This document shows, piece after piece, positions 11,654-23,024 of a stretch of 64,000 bases of DNA. Both the position numbers and the translations under genes were made by a program. The notes under the pieces were generated by a model. It made no database searches. It worked only from the letters and a program-made list of their open reading frames with translations, and was not told the DNA's origin. This stretch comes from Tetrastigma voinierianum (Eukaryota; Streptophyta; Magnoliopsida; Vitales; Vitaceae): contig JAEQBH010005076.1 of assembly GCA_016808115.1 (NCBI GenBank), positions 248,001 to 312,000 on the forward strand. The letters are read 5' to 3'. The stretch's first letter is position 1, and each line of letters starts with the position of its first letter.

Positions 11654-14600
11654 TTCTCCCCTCCTTAAAAGGAATTTCGTCCCGAAATTTGAAACGATCT
11701 TTATCAAACACATGCATTCTACCATGCATGTAAACTAGTCATTTAAATCTTAAACGACTAAACCACGTACCTTCATCCCTAAACAAGAAGGGATAGGCAG
11801 TCTGTATCGTGTCCCCGCGCTCCCACGCCTCGACTTCCACCCACAATGCCGCCATAGCATCTCTCACTAGCCCTTCACGGCCCTAAGGCCGCAAAAACCC
11901 GATCATCACGCGCTATCCAAAATGTACACTGGTCCCTCCTCAAAGGTCCTATCAGTGTTAACCTCAATCTCTCCCCAATCCACCACATGAGCTGGATCTG
12001 GAGTATATCTTCGGAGCATGGAGACGTGAAACACCTGCGGACACCCGATACGTCGGGCGACAACGCTAACCGGTACGCAACTGTCTATCCCTCCGAGGCC
12101 CGCTAAAGGGGCCCAATGAACCTCGGCGATAGCTTCTCGTGCTTGCCGAACCTGACCACTCCCTTCTTAGGAATCACCTTCAAGGAAACGTGATCACCAA
12201 CCTCGAACTCTGGGCGGTCGACGCCCTCGCACAAGATGTACCGTTTGGCCTCGAGCCGTGAGAAGACGCTATCGTATCAAGCTCACCTTCTCATAGGTGT
12301 CTCTAATCAGATCAGGACCAGTGATGGAGCTCTCTTCCACCTCGGTCCAATCATAACGATAATCCACATGGCCTCCCATACAATGCCTCATATGGTGCCA
12401 TTCGTACACTCGCCTGATAACTGTTGTTGTAGTCGAATTCTACTAAGGGTAATTAATCCTCTACCCTCATGATCCAGGACACATGTTCGCAACATGCCCT
12501 CTAACCCGTGACATGTAATCCATACACACGTAATCCTACACAACCCCCGCTGGTGTGTAATCGCCAACCTTCCAAGGTCACACTCACCGATAATCCAATG
12601 GACTGCCAATCAATCCATGCCATGCAGGACATCCATTTACCGAGCTCTTGCCGGCTCAACTACACCCAATGCAATTTCCAAAGGGTTATCCAAACCTCGA
12701 GTCACCCCGACCCCATCAATTAACCTCGCTCCGAAGGACAACCATGTCCATGTGTTCACCCCGAGTCACCACTCTACTCACCACCTGGGTCCACGCGGAT
12801 AACCGACCGCTGTTTTCTTATCTCGACATAACTCATTTACACTTCGAGCCTCTTACATTTCCGACCAACCATGATGTCTTCATTGACGTAGTCCTAAAGA
12901 CAACCTCAACTCCACACTCACCAAGAGTGGTGAATGACCGCATCAGGCACCCATACCCGACTCCGACGGATGTTACCGTGCACATGAACGCAATGATGCT
13001 ATACTGTGACAACCAATCCCGGTTCCACCATGAGGAGAATCTTGGAGATCTCTCACTCATAATCCCGACCTATCAGGTAAACTCTCACCCTACATCCTAG
13101 GGAAGAACATCTATACCCGGGCTTCAAAGCCTTAACCTCTAAGCCTAAATCCAATGCCGTGTCGAGTATGACAACCCAGCTAAGGTCTCAATTACTGACA
13201 ACTCGATGGCTGTCAACTCATCCATGTCAAGCCTGACAATCAACAACCAATAGGTCTACCACCCAGCCACCATGCCTGGCCAAGAACTCCGATATGTCCC
13301 CGACTCTCACCCACACTCCGTCCCGGCCTATCTCGCTGCTTGTCGGGAAGTGCTCGTATAGCACCCCGAACCGAAACTCCGGGTTCCTCTAACCCGCATC
13401 TTCAGGCTGGAGGAAAGAACTCCGATGCTCCCTTGTCCTGGCCAGCCTAACTGGATCGCATTGTCCCAAGGTCTCGATCCCTTGTCTCTAAGGCAATCCC
13501 GCCACCATGCTCAATCCCAGCCCTAGTCCCGAAACTAGTGTGTGAAGCGTAAGTCTTCGCTCTTCCCGAACTAGGGAGAAGTTTGATCCTCCTCATACCA
13601 ACACCGTATCCCGAGTGTTCCAAGTATCCTCAATCTCTCTCTATGGTCGTCGCCTCCCAACCATGGAGTCCGATCCCGTAGGCGAATCTCTCTCTACGAT
13701 CTCGAAGATTGACATTCGGTCTCTCCCAACGCACGCTCTCAACCTTATCTAGTTCGACTGACACTCCTGATGCTAACACCAAGTGTCCCAAAATCTCACC
13801 TCAGTAAGCCAATATTCGCACTTACTGAACTTAGCATACCACTGATGGTCTCAATGCCCGTAAACAATCCTCAAGTGATACTCATGCTCCCGTTCTGACT
13901 GGGAGTAGATCAAAATGGCATCCACGACGACTACGACAAACTGATCTAGATAGGGTTGGAACACCCTATGCATGAGATCCATGAACGCTGCTAGCGCATT
14001 CGTCAATCCAAAGGGCATCACCGTAAACTCAAAGTGCCCATAACGCGTCCTAAACGCTGTCTTAGGGATATCCATATCCCTAACTCTCAGCTGATGATAA
14101 CCGCAAGTAAGGTTCATTCAAGTAGACTCAAGGCTCCTCTCAACTCGGTCAAACAAATCATCGGGCCCCGGTAATAGGTACCGACTCAATCGCGGACCCC
14201 GCTCAACCGCCCTCAGAAGTCACGGCACAAATAAGGGTCTTGGTTCCTCTCTTCGCAAACTAGAACCGGCGCCCCATGGTGAAGTGCTCTTACCTAATAA
14301 ACCCCTTGTCCAATAGCTCTGTGAATCGACTCAGTTCACGACTAACCGATGCTATCTTCGCGCGGAGTCATAGAGATGGGTAAAGTATCGTGGTGTAATC
14401 AACTCGACATCAAGTCTACATCCCTGCATGTGGAAGTAGTCCATGTAGCCTATCCGAAAAACATCCACATATTCGCACACTACTCGAGGTAGATCGCGTC
14501 TAGTCTCACCGTCCTTCTGGCGTGTAAGGCTCGCGAGCCAACCCGCTTAACCGTCGTACTAATCCATCCTTAAGGATGACATCGAACTCGACATGTCTAT

Positions 14601-15071
14601 AATCCTCAAGTCCGCGGAGTAGTCCCCGAGATCTCTAACTCGCAACCTCGATGATATCGCACCTGATTCTCGCCTCCCTAATCCCTAGGGAGACCACATG
14701 CAACGGCTCCTCTAAGGTCCTGGAGGTCCTTGCCATTTCCACCATATTTCGGGGCTCCTCATTCTCTAGCTAGGACGCAGCCTTAGCCTAACCCGGGTCG
14801 CCGCAGGTAATCCCATAGCCTCTAACACTTTCTCGGCTTCGCATGAACCAATGCCCACCACCATCGAACTCTTTCCCCTCAGAATGCTCTGAGGATGATA
14901 CGCCCTAAACCTCCTCGGGGTTAATAGATCTCCCGTCTACATGCTATACTAGCCCGTGCTATAGCATTTGTCAGATTACCTACAAATTCTACAAAAGTCC
15001 TCGATCAAACACCGACAGGCTCGACTAGTGCCCCGTGCACGTCCTCTACGTCCTCGTCCTCTACTAGCCAT
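11654..15071 (-). pseudogene. Degenerate chromovirus gag-pol (Tekay/Del-like)
   Basis: Domains are read on the minus strand. A gag-like start at 15071 is rich in arginine and glycine (MASRGRGRRGR). Reverse transcriptase lies at about 14400-13851, with SPWGA, YHQLRVRD, PKTAFRTRYGHFEF and PFGLTNA. The catalytic pair is damaged, reading VVVVDAILIYS. Integrase lies at about 12900-12150, including LPLVEF and YNNSYQAS near 12416-12452. Next come HVSMLRRY-type words in split frames near 12000-12060 and a C-terminal chromodomain-like segment near 11755-11880 (WERGDTIQTAYPFLF). Domain order RT, RNase H, integrase, chromodomain marks a chromovirus. Stops and frameshifts are frequent, and most of gag and protease is unclear. 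It is not functional as read. Confidence 0.8.
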
Positions 15072-16770
15072 CTACATTGGTCAAATGGCAACACGATTTA
15101 TGAAATTTCATTTCGCCTAACTAGCAAATGTATGCCACTACTAATAGACTTGACAACCTTGAACTAACCCATTCATTTCCTAAGTGGTGCTAAATTTCAA
15201 CCACTCGATTCATTTATTTCAATAAGGTTCTAAACTTTCTAGTTCATTTCAGTACTCAAATCCCTAAGGTCATAATTCCTAACCTTAGTATTTACCCTTT
15301 TTCCTATATGCATTTCACCATGCATATAATTTCCTAATGCGCAATCCATCACAAGAATCACGATTTCAAATGGTAGTTAACTCCAATACAAGATCTCTAA
15401 GGCACAAATCCTAATAGCCCCAAGACACTAATCATACACATAACCTGCCAGAGCACACATTGTCCTGCATTTTACTCGTGAATGCAAGTAACCATTTGCA
15501 TTTAAAATATTGCTAACAAAACTTTATTTTCGAAATTTTATCAAAATTTATTTTATTTGATTTTTTCAAAAAAAAAAAAATTCGAAATTACCGCTCACGC
15601 TTGGACCTGGCCAACGCATCGCTCCTCGATTACTATTCACGATTTACTGTTCATGGATTACTGTTCGTCACAATACAAAAATTGTATTGCAACACAATTT
15701 ACCTTCTTCACTACTACCTTGCAATACAATTTTCCAACTTCCTTTCCTTGCAATACACTCTTGTATATTGCAATACAATTTCTATGTTGTTTGCTTTCCC
15801 CACTATATTGCAAATATAATGTTGCAATACAATTTCTCCTTCTTGCAATACAATCACTAGCCACTACACAACCAAGGTTGTAATACAATTTTGTATTGCA
15901 ACTCACCCTTACACTATTCCCAAGAATACAATTCCAAGCTACTCAAGCCTTCTTCTCTACATTTCAAAAATTGTATTGTAATACACTTCTTTGCATTTAA
16001 GCCTTCCTTGCAATACAATCCTCTCAATACAATGGCTAGCCTACTCCTCTATTGCACACACTTCACCCTACAAGCCCTTAAGTTGTAATACAACCTCAAC
16101 CTTGGTAATACAAAATTTTTGTTCTCACAATACAATACCTCCAAATTCCTTCAAGTTTCCTTCCCCGTAATACACAAAATCAGACAGAATAAAAATTTTA
16201 AATATATTTGCAAGAGTTTAAAAACGATTTTGCCCTAAAAATTAATTTTTTTTTTCATTTATTTTAAATTGGAAAATCTTTAAAAATCCACTTCAAATCA
16301 TTTTTTTTCATTGCCTTTAACACTCAAATAAATTTATAAAATTTATTTTTCTCCATTTTCTTAAATTTACACCATATAAAACCTTAGGAAAATTATTTTC
16401 AATCTTACAACCAAATAAATTTATAAAATTTATTTTCTTTTTTCCGCTTCCACTCAAAATTTTTCAACTCAAATAAATTTATAAAATTTATTTTCTTCCA
16501 TTTTCTTTCAATTTTACTACTTGTAAAATCATATAGAAAATTATTTTCTCCTCTTTTTTTTTTTTCTCCCAATTACTGGAAGACACCAAAATACACACCT
16601 ATTTTATTTAATTTGTTCCAGCCACTGGTAAACACAAAAAAAAATACATGTATCAATAAACCAAATAAATTGCTTAAAATTTATTTTGTTTATTATCATT
16701 TTTTTTTTAATTCTGGAAAATGGTCCAGAATTTCCTCAAAACCTCATTATACAACACTAATCCTAGTGTT
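15072..16770. other. Non-coding stretch with short dispersed repeats
   Basis: I see no gene. From about 15668 to 16140 the word AATACAAT or its complement recurs many times, often as TTGCAATACAATTT, in both orientations. From about 16320 to 16690 the near-palindrome AAATAAATTTATAAAATT recurs at about 16326, 16423, 16471 and, less well, 16659, with pyrimidine-rich sequence between. It lies on the gag side of the minus-strand chromovirus and may be its leader or LTR, but no primer-binding site or match to the 9565-11653 LTR was seen. Confidence 0.55.
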
Positions 16771-16774
16771 CAAT

Positions 16775-16940
16775 GTGAGGACCCCACCGTCACCGCTTCC
16801 GGTCCTTAGGTGGGCCCCCTCACTCACTTGGATATCCCCCTGCTCACAGGGTTCCTTTCGCCTCCGCAAGGATTCGAACCCGTCACCAAGAGCTTAAGGT
16901 CCCAGTGGGAAGCATCCTCAAGTACTAACCGAGCTACCAA
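16775..16940 (-). mobile_element. tRNA-derived SINE, 5' part
   Basis: Read on the minus strand there is an A-box-like TAGCTCGGTTAG (complement at 16925-16936) and a perfect B-box GGTTCGAATCC (complement at 16870-16880). These are the two internal RNA polymerase III promoter boxes, about 45 bp apart. A GC-rich non-tRNA body follows to about 16775. No acceptor-stem pairing completes a tRNA, so this is a SINE head and not a tRNA gene. Its 5' end abuts a truncated copia LTR at about 16938. Confidence 0.65.
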
Positions 16941-17225
16941 TCGAGAGAGAGAGGGATGAGATGATCACGAGATGATCGCTTCTCTATCTCGATATGCCAA
17001 AACATGAAACCCTAATTCGCTGGATGGGAAGTCAGAGGCTCTTATCGACGAGAGCAGGACCTCTCATAAATATACTCATGGATGGGATAGTCATCATGGA
17101 CTATCACGTCAGCTACATATTAATTGGTCACACAGAATAATAATACATAATTGATATTATTTAATAATCCAATAAACAAATCTTACTAATTGATTAATAC
17201 TAATTCCATAAAATTAAATACAACA
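16938..17225 (-). mobile_element. Truncated copia LTR, copy A
   Basis: It matches array LTRs from the GAGAGAGAGAG stretch to the terminal ACAACA at 17225, followed by the usual polypurine tract. The first 120 bp or so are missing, replaced by the SINE. This is the 3' LTR of the adjoining copia remnant, and block A has no tandem array on this side. Confidence 0.8.
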
Positions 17226-17379
17226 TTCTCCCACTCGATAACATTAGTCAATTATTAGGAATAAGTATCGTTATAACTCGATAAAATATCAATTATGCAC
17301 ACCAAAGTTAATACAACATCCAATAATAAAATATATATATAAAGCCTTCAACATGCGTAACATCTTATCCATAGGGAAA

Positions 17380-18150
17380 AAAATGTCATACATTAATGTG
17401 TCTATATTTCATGTAAAGAGATTATGAATAGAGAACTGCATGAGTGAATAAAACAAAATATGCATTTCTCAAACAAATGGTTCAAGCATCTCAATGATGC
17501 TGTTAGGATAAGGATGATATTATTGTCATGTCATTCAATACGCACTTCAAACAATTACAAAGCAAATAAATGCATAAATTCGACTCCCACCAACCCAAAA
17601 TATCAAAAGACTTGAATCCAACCCATATGAGTTACATGACGTTGATAAACTCCTAGGTAAGCCTTTGGTTAGTGGATCTGCTAACATATGTACTGTAGCA
17701 GTATATTCAATCCGAGTCTGAAATTCCTGAACTTTCTCTCTGACAAATAGGTATTTTATATCAAAGTGCTTTGAGCGAGTAGCACTCCTGTTGTTTTGAG
17801 AGAAATGTACAGCAGCTGTATTGTCACAATATATAACAAGTGGCTTGGATATGCTCTCAACAATATGAAAGCCAAAATCAATTTCTTTAGCCACATGGCT
17901 TGACAAGTAGCCTACAACAAGCCACATATCACCGCCTTCCATAGTTGAGGTAGTCGTAAGTGTTTGTTTAACACTTTCTAAGAAAACAGCCTCCTCGCCA
18001 TCATAAAAATAAAACCGTATAGATTTTCCGTCATCCGGGCAACCCGCAAAATCGTAATCGACAAACAAGGACCCTCAAGTTGATCAGACCTTTTATAGGT
18101 CAACATATAGTCCTTGGTACCTTGCAAGTACCTCATGACCTTTTTCACGG
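17380..18150 (-). pseudogene. Copia RNase H domain, copy A
   Basis: A minus-strand reading frame of 173 codons (18068-17547) carries a copia RNase H. Visible words are VKQTLTTTSTMEG, LVIYCDNTAAVHFSQNN, SKHFDIKYLFVREKV and ADPLTKGLPR. RNase H removes the RNA strand during reverse transcription. The acidic residues in DYDFAGC, TMEG and YCDN positions are present, but the front of the domain is garbled (DGKSIRFYFYDGEE). It is separated from RT by a frame break near 18070-18150. This is the best preserved of the four copies. A non-coding tail leads to the polypurine tract and LTR at 17225. Confidence 0.85.
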
Positions 18151-18154
18151 CTTT

Positions 18155-19110
18155 CTAATGATTCAAACCTAGATTGCTCAAGTATCTCCCTAAAGCATTA
18201 ACAGTAAAAGTAATATCGGGATGAGTACAAACTTGAGCATACATCAGGCTGCCAACAACGGAAGCATATGGGACATTTTCCATTTCAGTTCTCTCATTTT
18301 CATCCTGAGGACATTGAGATTTAGAGAGCTTATCACCCTTTTGAATGGGTGCAACACATGAGGAACAAGAATGCATGTTAAACCTTTTGAGGACTTTTTC
18401 AATATATCCTCTTTGAGACAATCCAAGAATGCCTTTAGACCTATCACGATGAATCTGGATGCCTAGGACAAAGAAGGCATCACCAAGGTCTTTCATATCA
18501 AAATGAGTATTCAACACCTGTTTTGTCTCATTCAAAAGTTTAACACAACTACTAGCAAGAAGTATATCATCGACATATAAAACAAGGACTATGAAGTTGT
18601 CTCCACTATCTTCTCTCAAAGATAAATGCACTGACCAAAATATTTTCTTTGTGAAAGTCCAAAGGAAGTGACCACCCGATCAAATTTCAAAATACCATTG
18701 CCTTGAGGCCCTGCTTTTAGCCCATAAATGGACTTCCTCAGTTTGCAAACTAGGTGTTCTCTGCCTTTTTCAACAAAGCCATCAGGTTGAATCATGTAAA
18801 CATCTTCAGTTAAATCCCCATTTAAGAAAGCTGTTTTCACATCCATTTGGTGAAGTTCTAAATTAAAGTGAGCAACCAAAGCCATAACGACTTGAAAAGA
18901 GTCCTTAGTGGAAATCAGAGAAGGCTCCTTATAATCAATAATACCCTCTCTTTGATTATAGTTTTTCGCCAATTAATCGATTTGTATCTCTCAAAGCCAA
19001 ATCCATGTTGGTGATAGCCAAATATAGATCCCGTAGACTCTTTCAATCCTCATAATTGGTCCCATTCAGAGTTTTGATAGAAGTCAATTGTATAGGCAAT
19101 GAGGCTGGCA
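18155..19110 (-). pseudogene. Copia reverse transcriptase with gag stub, copy A
   Basis: Two overlapping minus-strand frames (18972-18616 and 18631-18155) cover RT. Visible words are HQMDVKTAFLNGDL, GFVEKGREHLVCKL, LVLYVDDILLASS, FDMKDLGDAFFVLGI and YASVVGSLMYAQ. The catalytic YVDD is intact (complement at 18566-18577). Upstream, instead of integrase, the frame near 19000-19100 reads SLPIQLTSIKTLNGTNYED and then LYLAITNMDLAL, which resembles a copia gag N-terminus. Gag is thus joined almost directly to RT, the same join as in the other three copies. One or two frameshifts break it near 18620 and 18960. Confidence 0.85.
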
Positions 19111-19140
19111 CCAGAGCAGAGAGGGAAACATTTAATATGC

Positions 19141-19614
19141 ATGTAACATAATATTACCATGCGGTCACAAATAAATGATTCCTACGCATACCAAACACAT
19201 GCATATTAAATGTATTTCTTATTTATCATGATCCTGCCTAAGGGTCACGAATCACAATAAAAGGTAATATAAGTATACAATGTACATGATCTCATGTCAC
19301 CAAAATTCTAATACCGATAGGGTACTCGAAACATAATTTGACATAAGTTTAGAACAAATAGTACACTGCATTAATAACAAATTACACTAATAACAACATA
19401 CCGAAAGGGTATAATTATTTTTAGTGCAAACATTCATATGAATTCAATTGAAATTCTAAAAGAATTTAAATTATTTAATTTCTACAATGTTTTGCATAAT
19501 TATGCTCACGATAGGCAAGATCATAATTATGCAAAATAATATCATAGTTGCTGGTACAGATCAATATACAATTGCATAATCCACAAAATACATCAATTTA
19601 ACCAATATATATAT
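19141..19614. other. AT-rich region with 15-bp inverted repeat, copy A
   Basis: No gene is visible. This is the homologue of 7723-8134 without the hAT insertion, and gives the empty-site sequence for it (near 19187-19195). The inverted repeat TTTTGCATAATTATG is intact at 19490-19504 and 19522-19536. Confidence 0.6.
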
Positions 19615-20920
19615 TGTAATGACCCGCATCAAATAATACAAGTTTGTAACACGTTTGACCAAGTTTGATCAAGTTTGACTAAGTTTGACCATATTTGACT
19701 AGGTTTGACCAACACTTAGTATGTGGACCAAAGTTGACTTTTTCAAGGATGAATAATTTTGGGTTAACTAAGACACCATTTCGTAGGCCTTGTCGACACG
19801 AGTCATAGACAAAGCTGAACGCCAAAATCCGACTTACTTCGATAAAAAGTTATAACCCTGGGTGAAGTTTGGGGAAATGGCGCGATTTTATCGTTGTCAA
19901 AAACTGCTTAATTTTTACTCCGGAAGAGACCCTTCTGGCCCTATATAAATATAACTTTGGATCTCAAATGAAACCCTAGCCTCCAAGACACTTTTTGAAC
20001 TCCAAAAACCCTAGGAAGGAGCTCTCCAAACCGGGAACCGAGTTGGACCTTTTGCTCATTGGAGAGCCGAGAGATCGGACCAGACGAGGCACCACCGACG
20101 TGAGTTACTCAGATGACACGCTACTGGACAGGGAGGTGCGCAACCTTCGGACGGTCACGCCGGCCAAATTTCACGGCCAACCGCCGCCGGACGCATCGGA
20201 TCGGGCTCTACAAGCGTGCGGCGCGGCCCCGTGGGTCACCGGTATTTTCGGTTTTTCTGGGCCATTTCAGCCATTTCCTAGCCACCCCATAGCTCATTTC
20301 CACCATTTTTGATCTTTAACTCATTTTTTGAAACACAATTTTAAATGTAATTGTAAAATTGTGAAATCGTATTTTAAAAATACACAATTTTAATATATAA
20401 AAATATGAAATTTCATTTTAAAGACACAACTTTAGCATACTTTTAAAATTGTGAAGTTTTGTTTTAAAACATGATTTGTCAAATTGTGACGCTTCCAAAT
20501 ATTTTTTTTTTTTTTTTTTGATAAATTGTGAGATCTTGTTTTAAAAATATGATTTTAGAGTAAAATTAAGGGAAGTCGTGTTTTGAAAATACGTATTTCA
20601 ATATAAAATTGTGTTTTAAAAAACTTAATTTTATGAGGATAATTATTTATTTAATTATGGATAAATTTATCAAGAACTGGACTATAACTACCTTTCGCTA
20701 ACTCCATTTGATCTCTCACACCCTTTTTCCCCCTAAAGCTAAATTATAAATTATTTAAATTCAATACACAAGAAGGAAAAAAGAATTATTTTATGTCCAT
20801 GGAATATGAGCACAAAGAAACTTGTCTTTCTACCAACCTGATGGAGAGTAATTGCAAAAAGATATAAAAAATAAAAACATGATTTAGTGTACTTTGATAT
20901 AAGATAATTGTGTTTAAGAT
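19615..20920 (+). mobile_element. LTR-like promoter region, copy A
   Basis: It starts TGTAATGACCCGC. Six W-box cores lie between 19655 and 19739, and a TATA box (TATATAAAT) is at 19942. A GC-rich transcribed-like segment follows to about 20230, then the degenerate 41-bp repeat block (about 20340-20640). No protein domain is recognised in the 105-codon plus-strand frame at 19995-20312. It is collinear with 8197-9500 and 45327-46610. Confidence 0.5.
19655..19950 (+). promoter_or_regulatory. W-box cluster and TATA box, copy A
   Basis: TTGACC or TTGACT occurs at about 19655, 19675, 19685, 19695, 19705 and 19734. The first five sit at about 10-bp multiples, one helical turn apart. TATATAAAT follows at 19942. 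The cluster is conserved in the other two block copies. Confidence 0.55.
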
Positions 20921-21021
20921 ATGGGTATCTAGGTATTATCTTAATATATGACATGTACTACCTCAAAGATTGTTCATTATGATTGTACTCTATGACATTG
21001 GATAGTACTCTAAGTACTATC
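20921..21021. repeat. Small fold-back element, uninterrupted copy
   Basis: Left arm at about 20925-20955 and right arm at about 20984-21021 are imperfect inverted repeats of roughly 35 bp (left word AGGTATTATCTTAAT). The right arm itself holds a near-palindrome GATAGTAC...GTACTATC. The other two block copies are interrupted by LTR retrotransposons within this sequence. Confidence 0.55.
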
Positions 21022-22341
21022 ATATATGAAATACAATTATTTTCTATGAAACTATACTAAGTCATTTATTTTATATTATTTAATGTAAATCAATGAGTCG
21101 AACACAAGTTTCAATTCTAAGCGGTTTGATGATGATTTTATTTAAGGGGTGTTTAAGCATTTGAATGAGGAATGAGAATAAAGGATCCATTTCTATTCTT
21201 ATTTCTAGGAGTTTTAAAAAACTAATATAAATCGAAGAAAAACATGGTTTGAAAAATAATCTTAATTTTAGTATAGTTTTCTCCATATGGGCTTTTTCAC
21301 TTAGGATGAAGATTTAAAAAAGGTAAAGATGTCTTTTCAAAAGACACTTTTGATATAAATTCAAAAATATGAAAGTGTTCATTCAAATGACACTTTCAAT
21401 CTAAATTCAAAAATTTCAAAATTATAAAGGTTTATCTTCAAAAGACAGTTTTAGAAAGTGTTTTTTTTTTTTTTTTTGTCAAGCCATGAGGTGTCCTGAG
21501 TGGGCAAGTGTATACACAAGAAGCACCTTTAAGTTATATCACATCCAGACTAATCCCTATTCAAGCCGAGATTTTAGAAATTATTTTTTCAAAAGACACT
21601 TTCAGCTTAGATTTCAAAATTTTATAAAGTGTATCTTCAAGAAACACTTTCCATAAAAAAAAAAAACACTAGATTTAGAAATATTTCTTAACCTTTATTA
21701 TTTAAGAAATTTTTATTTTTATTTGGGCTAAATGTCTAAAAACCCCTCTTATTTATCATATAATGAAATCAATAATTTGATTCAATTATATTGTTTGATT
21801 AGTTTTATGAATCTTAATGAGAATGATTATTTATATATTCCATTATTTGATAATAATTAGAAATTGAAATGCAGAAAAAAATGACAATAATAGCCTATCA
21901 CACAATTTTAAATAATTTTTATTGAAATTTTTCCTATTTTGGAATATATAAATTTAAAAGATTAAATTTCCTATGTTCGGTTAGTATAAATTCTTCATTT
22001 TGCCTAAAAAAAAAAAGAATATCAAATGTTGTGAGAGAGCCACATAATGTGGATGTCTTTGCTTTTGACTGTTGAGATCTGGTCTCTTCAAGAGTTTGTA
22101 GCAATTTTCCTCTCTTTCCACTCCTTGATATGTGTAATGAAAAGGACTGAATAATAAAATTTAATAACAAAAAACAATACACATATATACATCTATATAT
22201 ACATATGTATGTATGTGTGTTTTAACATGATATAATATGACATACCTTCCTCATATCAGTAAGAGGTTTCATGTGTTCTTCAAGCATAACTGCCTTTAAC
22301 AGCATCCAGACCACATTTCTTAACCACCATATATGAATCCA
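21022..22341. other. Non-coding AT-rich flank, copy A
   Basis: I see no gene. The stretch is collinear with about 55326-56636. It holds repeated AAAAGACACTTT words at 21330-21660, a SINE-like insertion at 21458-21571 and a short CATATATA-rich microsatellite at about 22180-22215. Confidence 0.6.
21449..21580 (-). mobile_element. Short SINE-like retroposon with poly-A tail
   Basis: On the minus strand a body of about 94 bp (21571-21478) ends in a run of 17 A (21477-21461). TTTTAGAAA flanks it on both sides (21449-21457 and 21572-21580), as expected for a retroposon target duplication. No A or B box is visible, so it is probably a 5'-truncated SINE. A second copy is at about 55759-55873. Confidence 0.5.
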
Positions 22342-22674
22342 TGTTGGGTTATGGGTATGGGTCACCAAGGGTTTTGACCCACCAAACCTCATAAGAATCA
22401 CACATTCAAGGGATGTCTTCCTGAAAGGATGTATCAGAATCTATAAATATAATTAAGAACCTAGTTCACTCTCTGGTTTGATTCTTTTTTGAACAAAAAA
22501 CTTACACGTTTAAGAAGATTTTCTCTCTTCTCATGCTTTTGATCATCCAAACACAAGGAAAGTGTTCATCATGTGATTTACATAGAATCTGTTTTTGGCC
22601 AGAAGCATTGAAAACACAAAATGCAATGAAGTAAGTAAGTATTAGATTGTGATTCTAACATTGGTACTAGAGCT
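22342..22674 (+). mobile_element. Copia-type 5' LTR and primer-binding site, copy A
   Basis: It begins TGTTGGGTTATGGG and ends GATTCTAACA at 22660 (319 bp). A TATA-like CTATAAATAT lies at 22441. TTGGTACTAGAGCT follows directly, resembling a primer-binding site for initiator methionine tRNA. Size and TG...CA ends suit a Ty1-copia LTR of a family different from the array LTR. No internal region follows, so this is a stub next to the response-regulator pseudogene. Confidence 0.65.
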
Positions 22675-23024
22675 AATATTTCAGGCTGTGCCATCTCCAT
22701 TGTGACAATCACCAGATCGAGCGTTCGGTCCTTGTTAACGGATGATCAGAGTCTTCGATATCAGAAATAAACCTGACAAAGATCTCGTCAGCATGGCACC
22801 TATTCTTTCTGCATCACTAAACTTGGTTGCAACTGCGTTTCAACAACTGTATTAATAAAATACACAAAGCACCTCACTGTCCACAAAATATCACTAGAAT
22901 ATCTCCTGCTTCTACAAACTAGTGTGAAAACCAAAAGAACTGAAAACTATTTATTTCAAAGCCAATTCAATGTCAACCGTCTCAACTCCCTGACGCAGAT
23001 CCACTAGCATACCCAAACCAGAAA
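22675..23024. other. Unassigned sequence between copia stub and response regulator
   Basis: Nothing recognisable is encoded here. It differs from the matching interval in copy B (56974-57291) over most of its length, although both contain AAAATAC/CAAAGCAC-like words and CTACAAACTAGTG. Confidence 0.5.

Noticed and set aside
11654..15071. An endogenous plant pararetrovirus, from the RT.
   Set aside because: The domain order includes integrase and a chromodomain, and an LTR with polypurine tract adjoins, which fits a chromovirus.
16861..16940. A tRNA gene on the minus strand, from A and B boxes.
   Set aside because: There is no acceptor-stem pairing or anticodon arm of proper length, and a non-tRNA body follows. 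It fits a SINE head.
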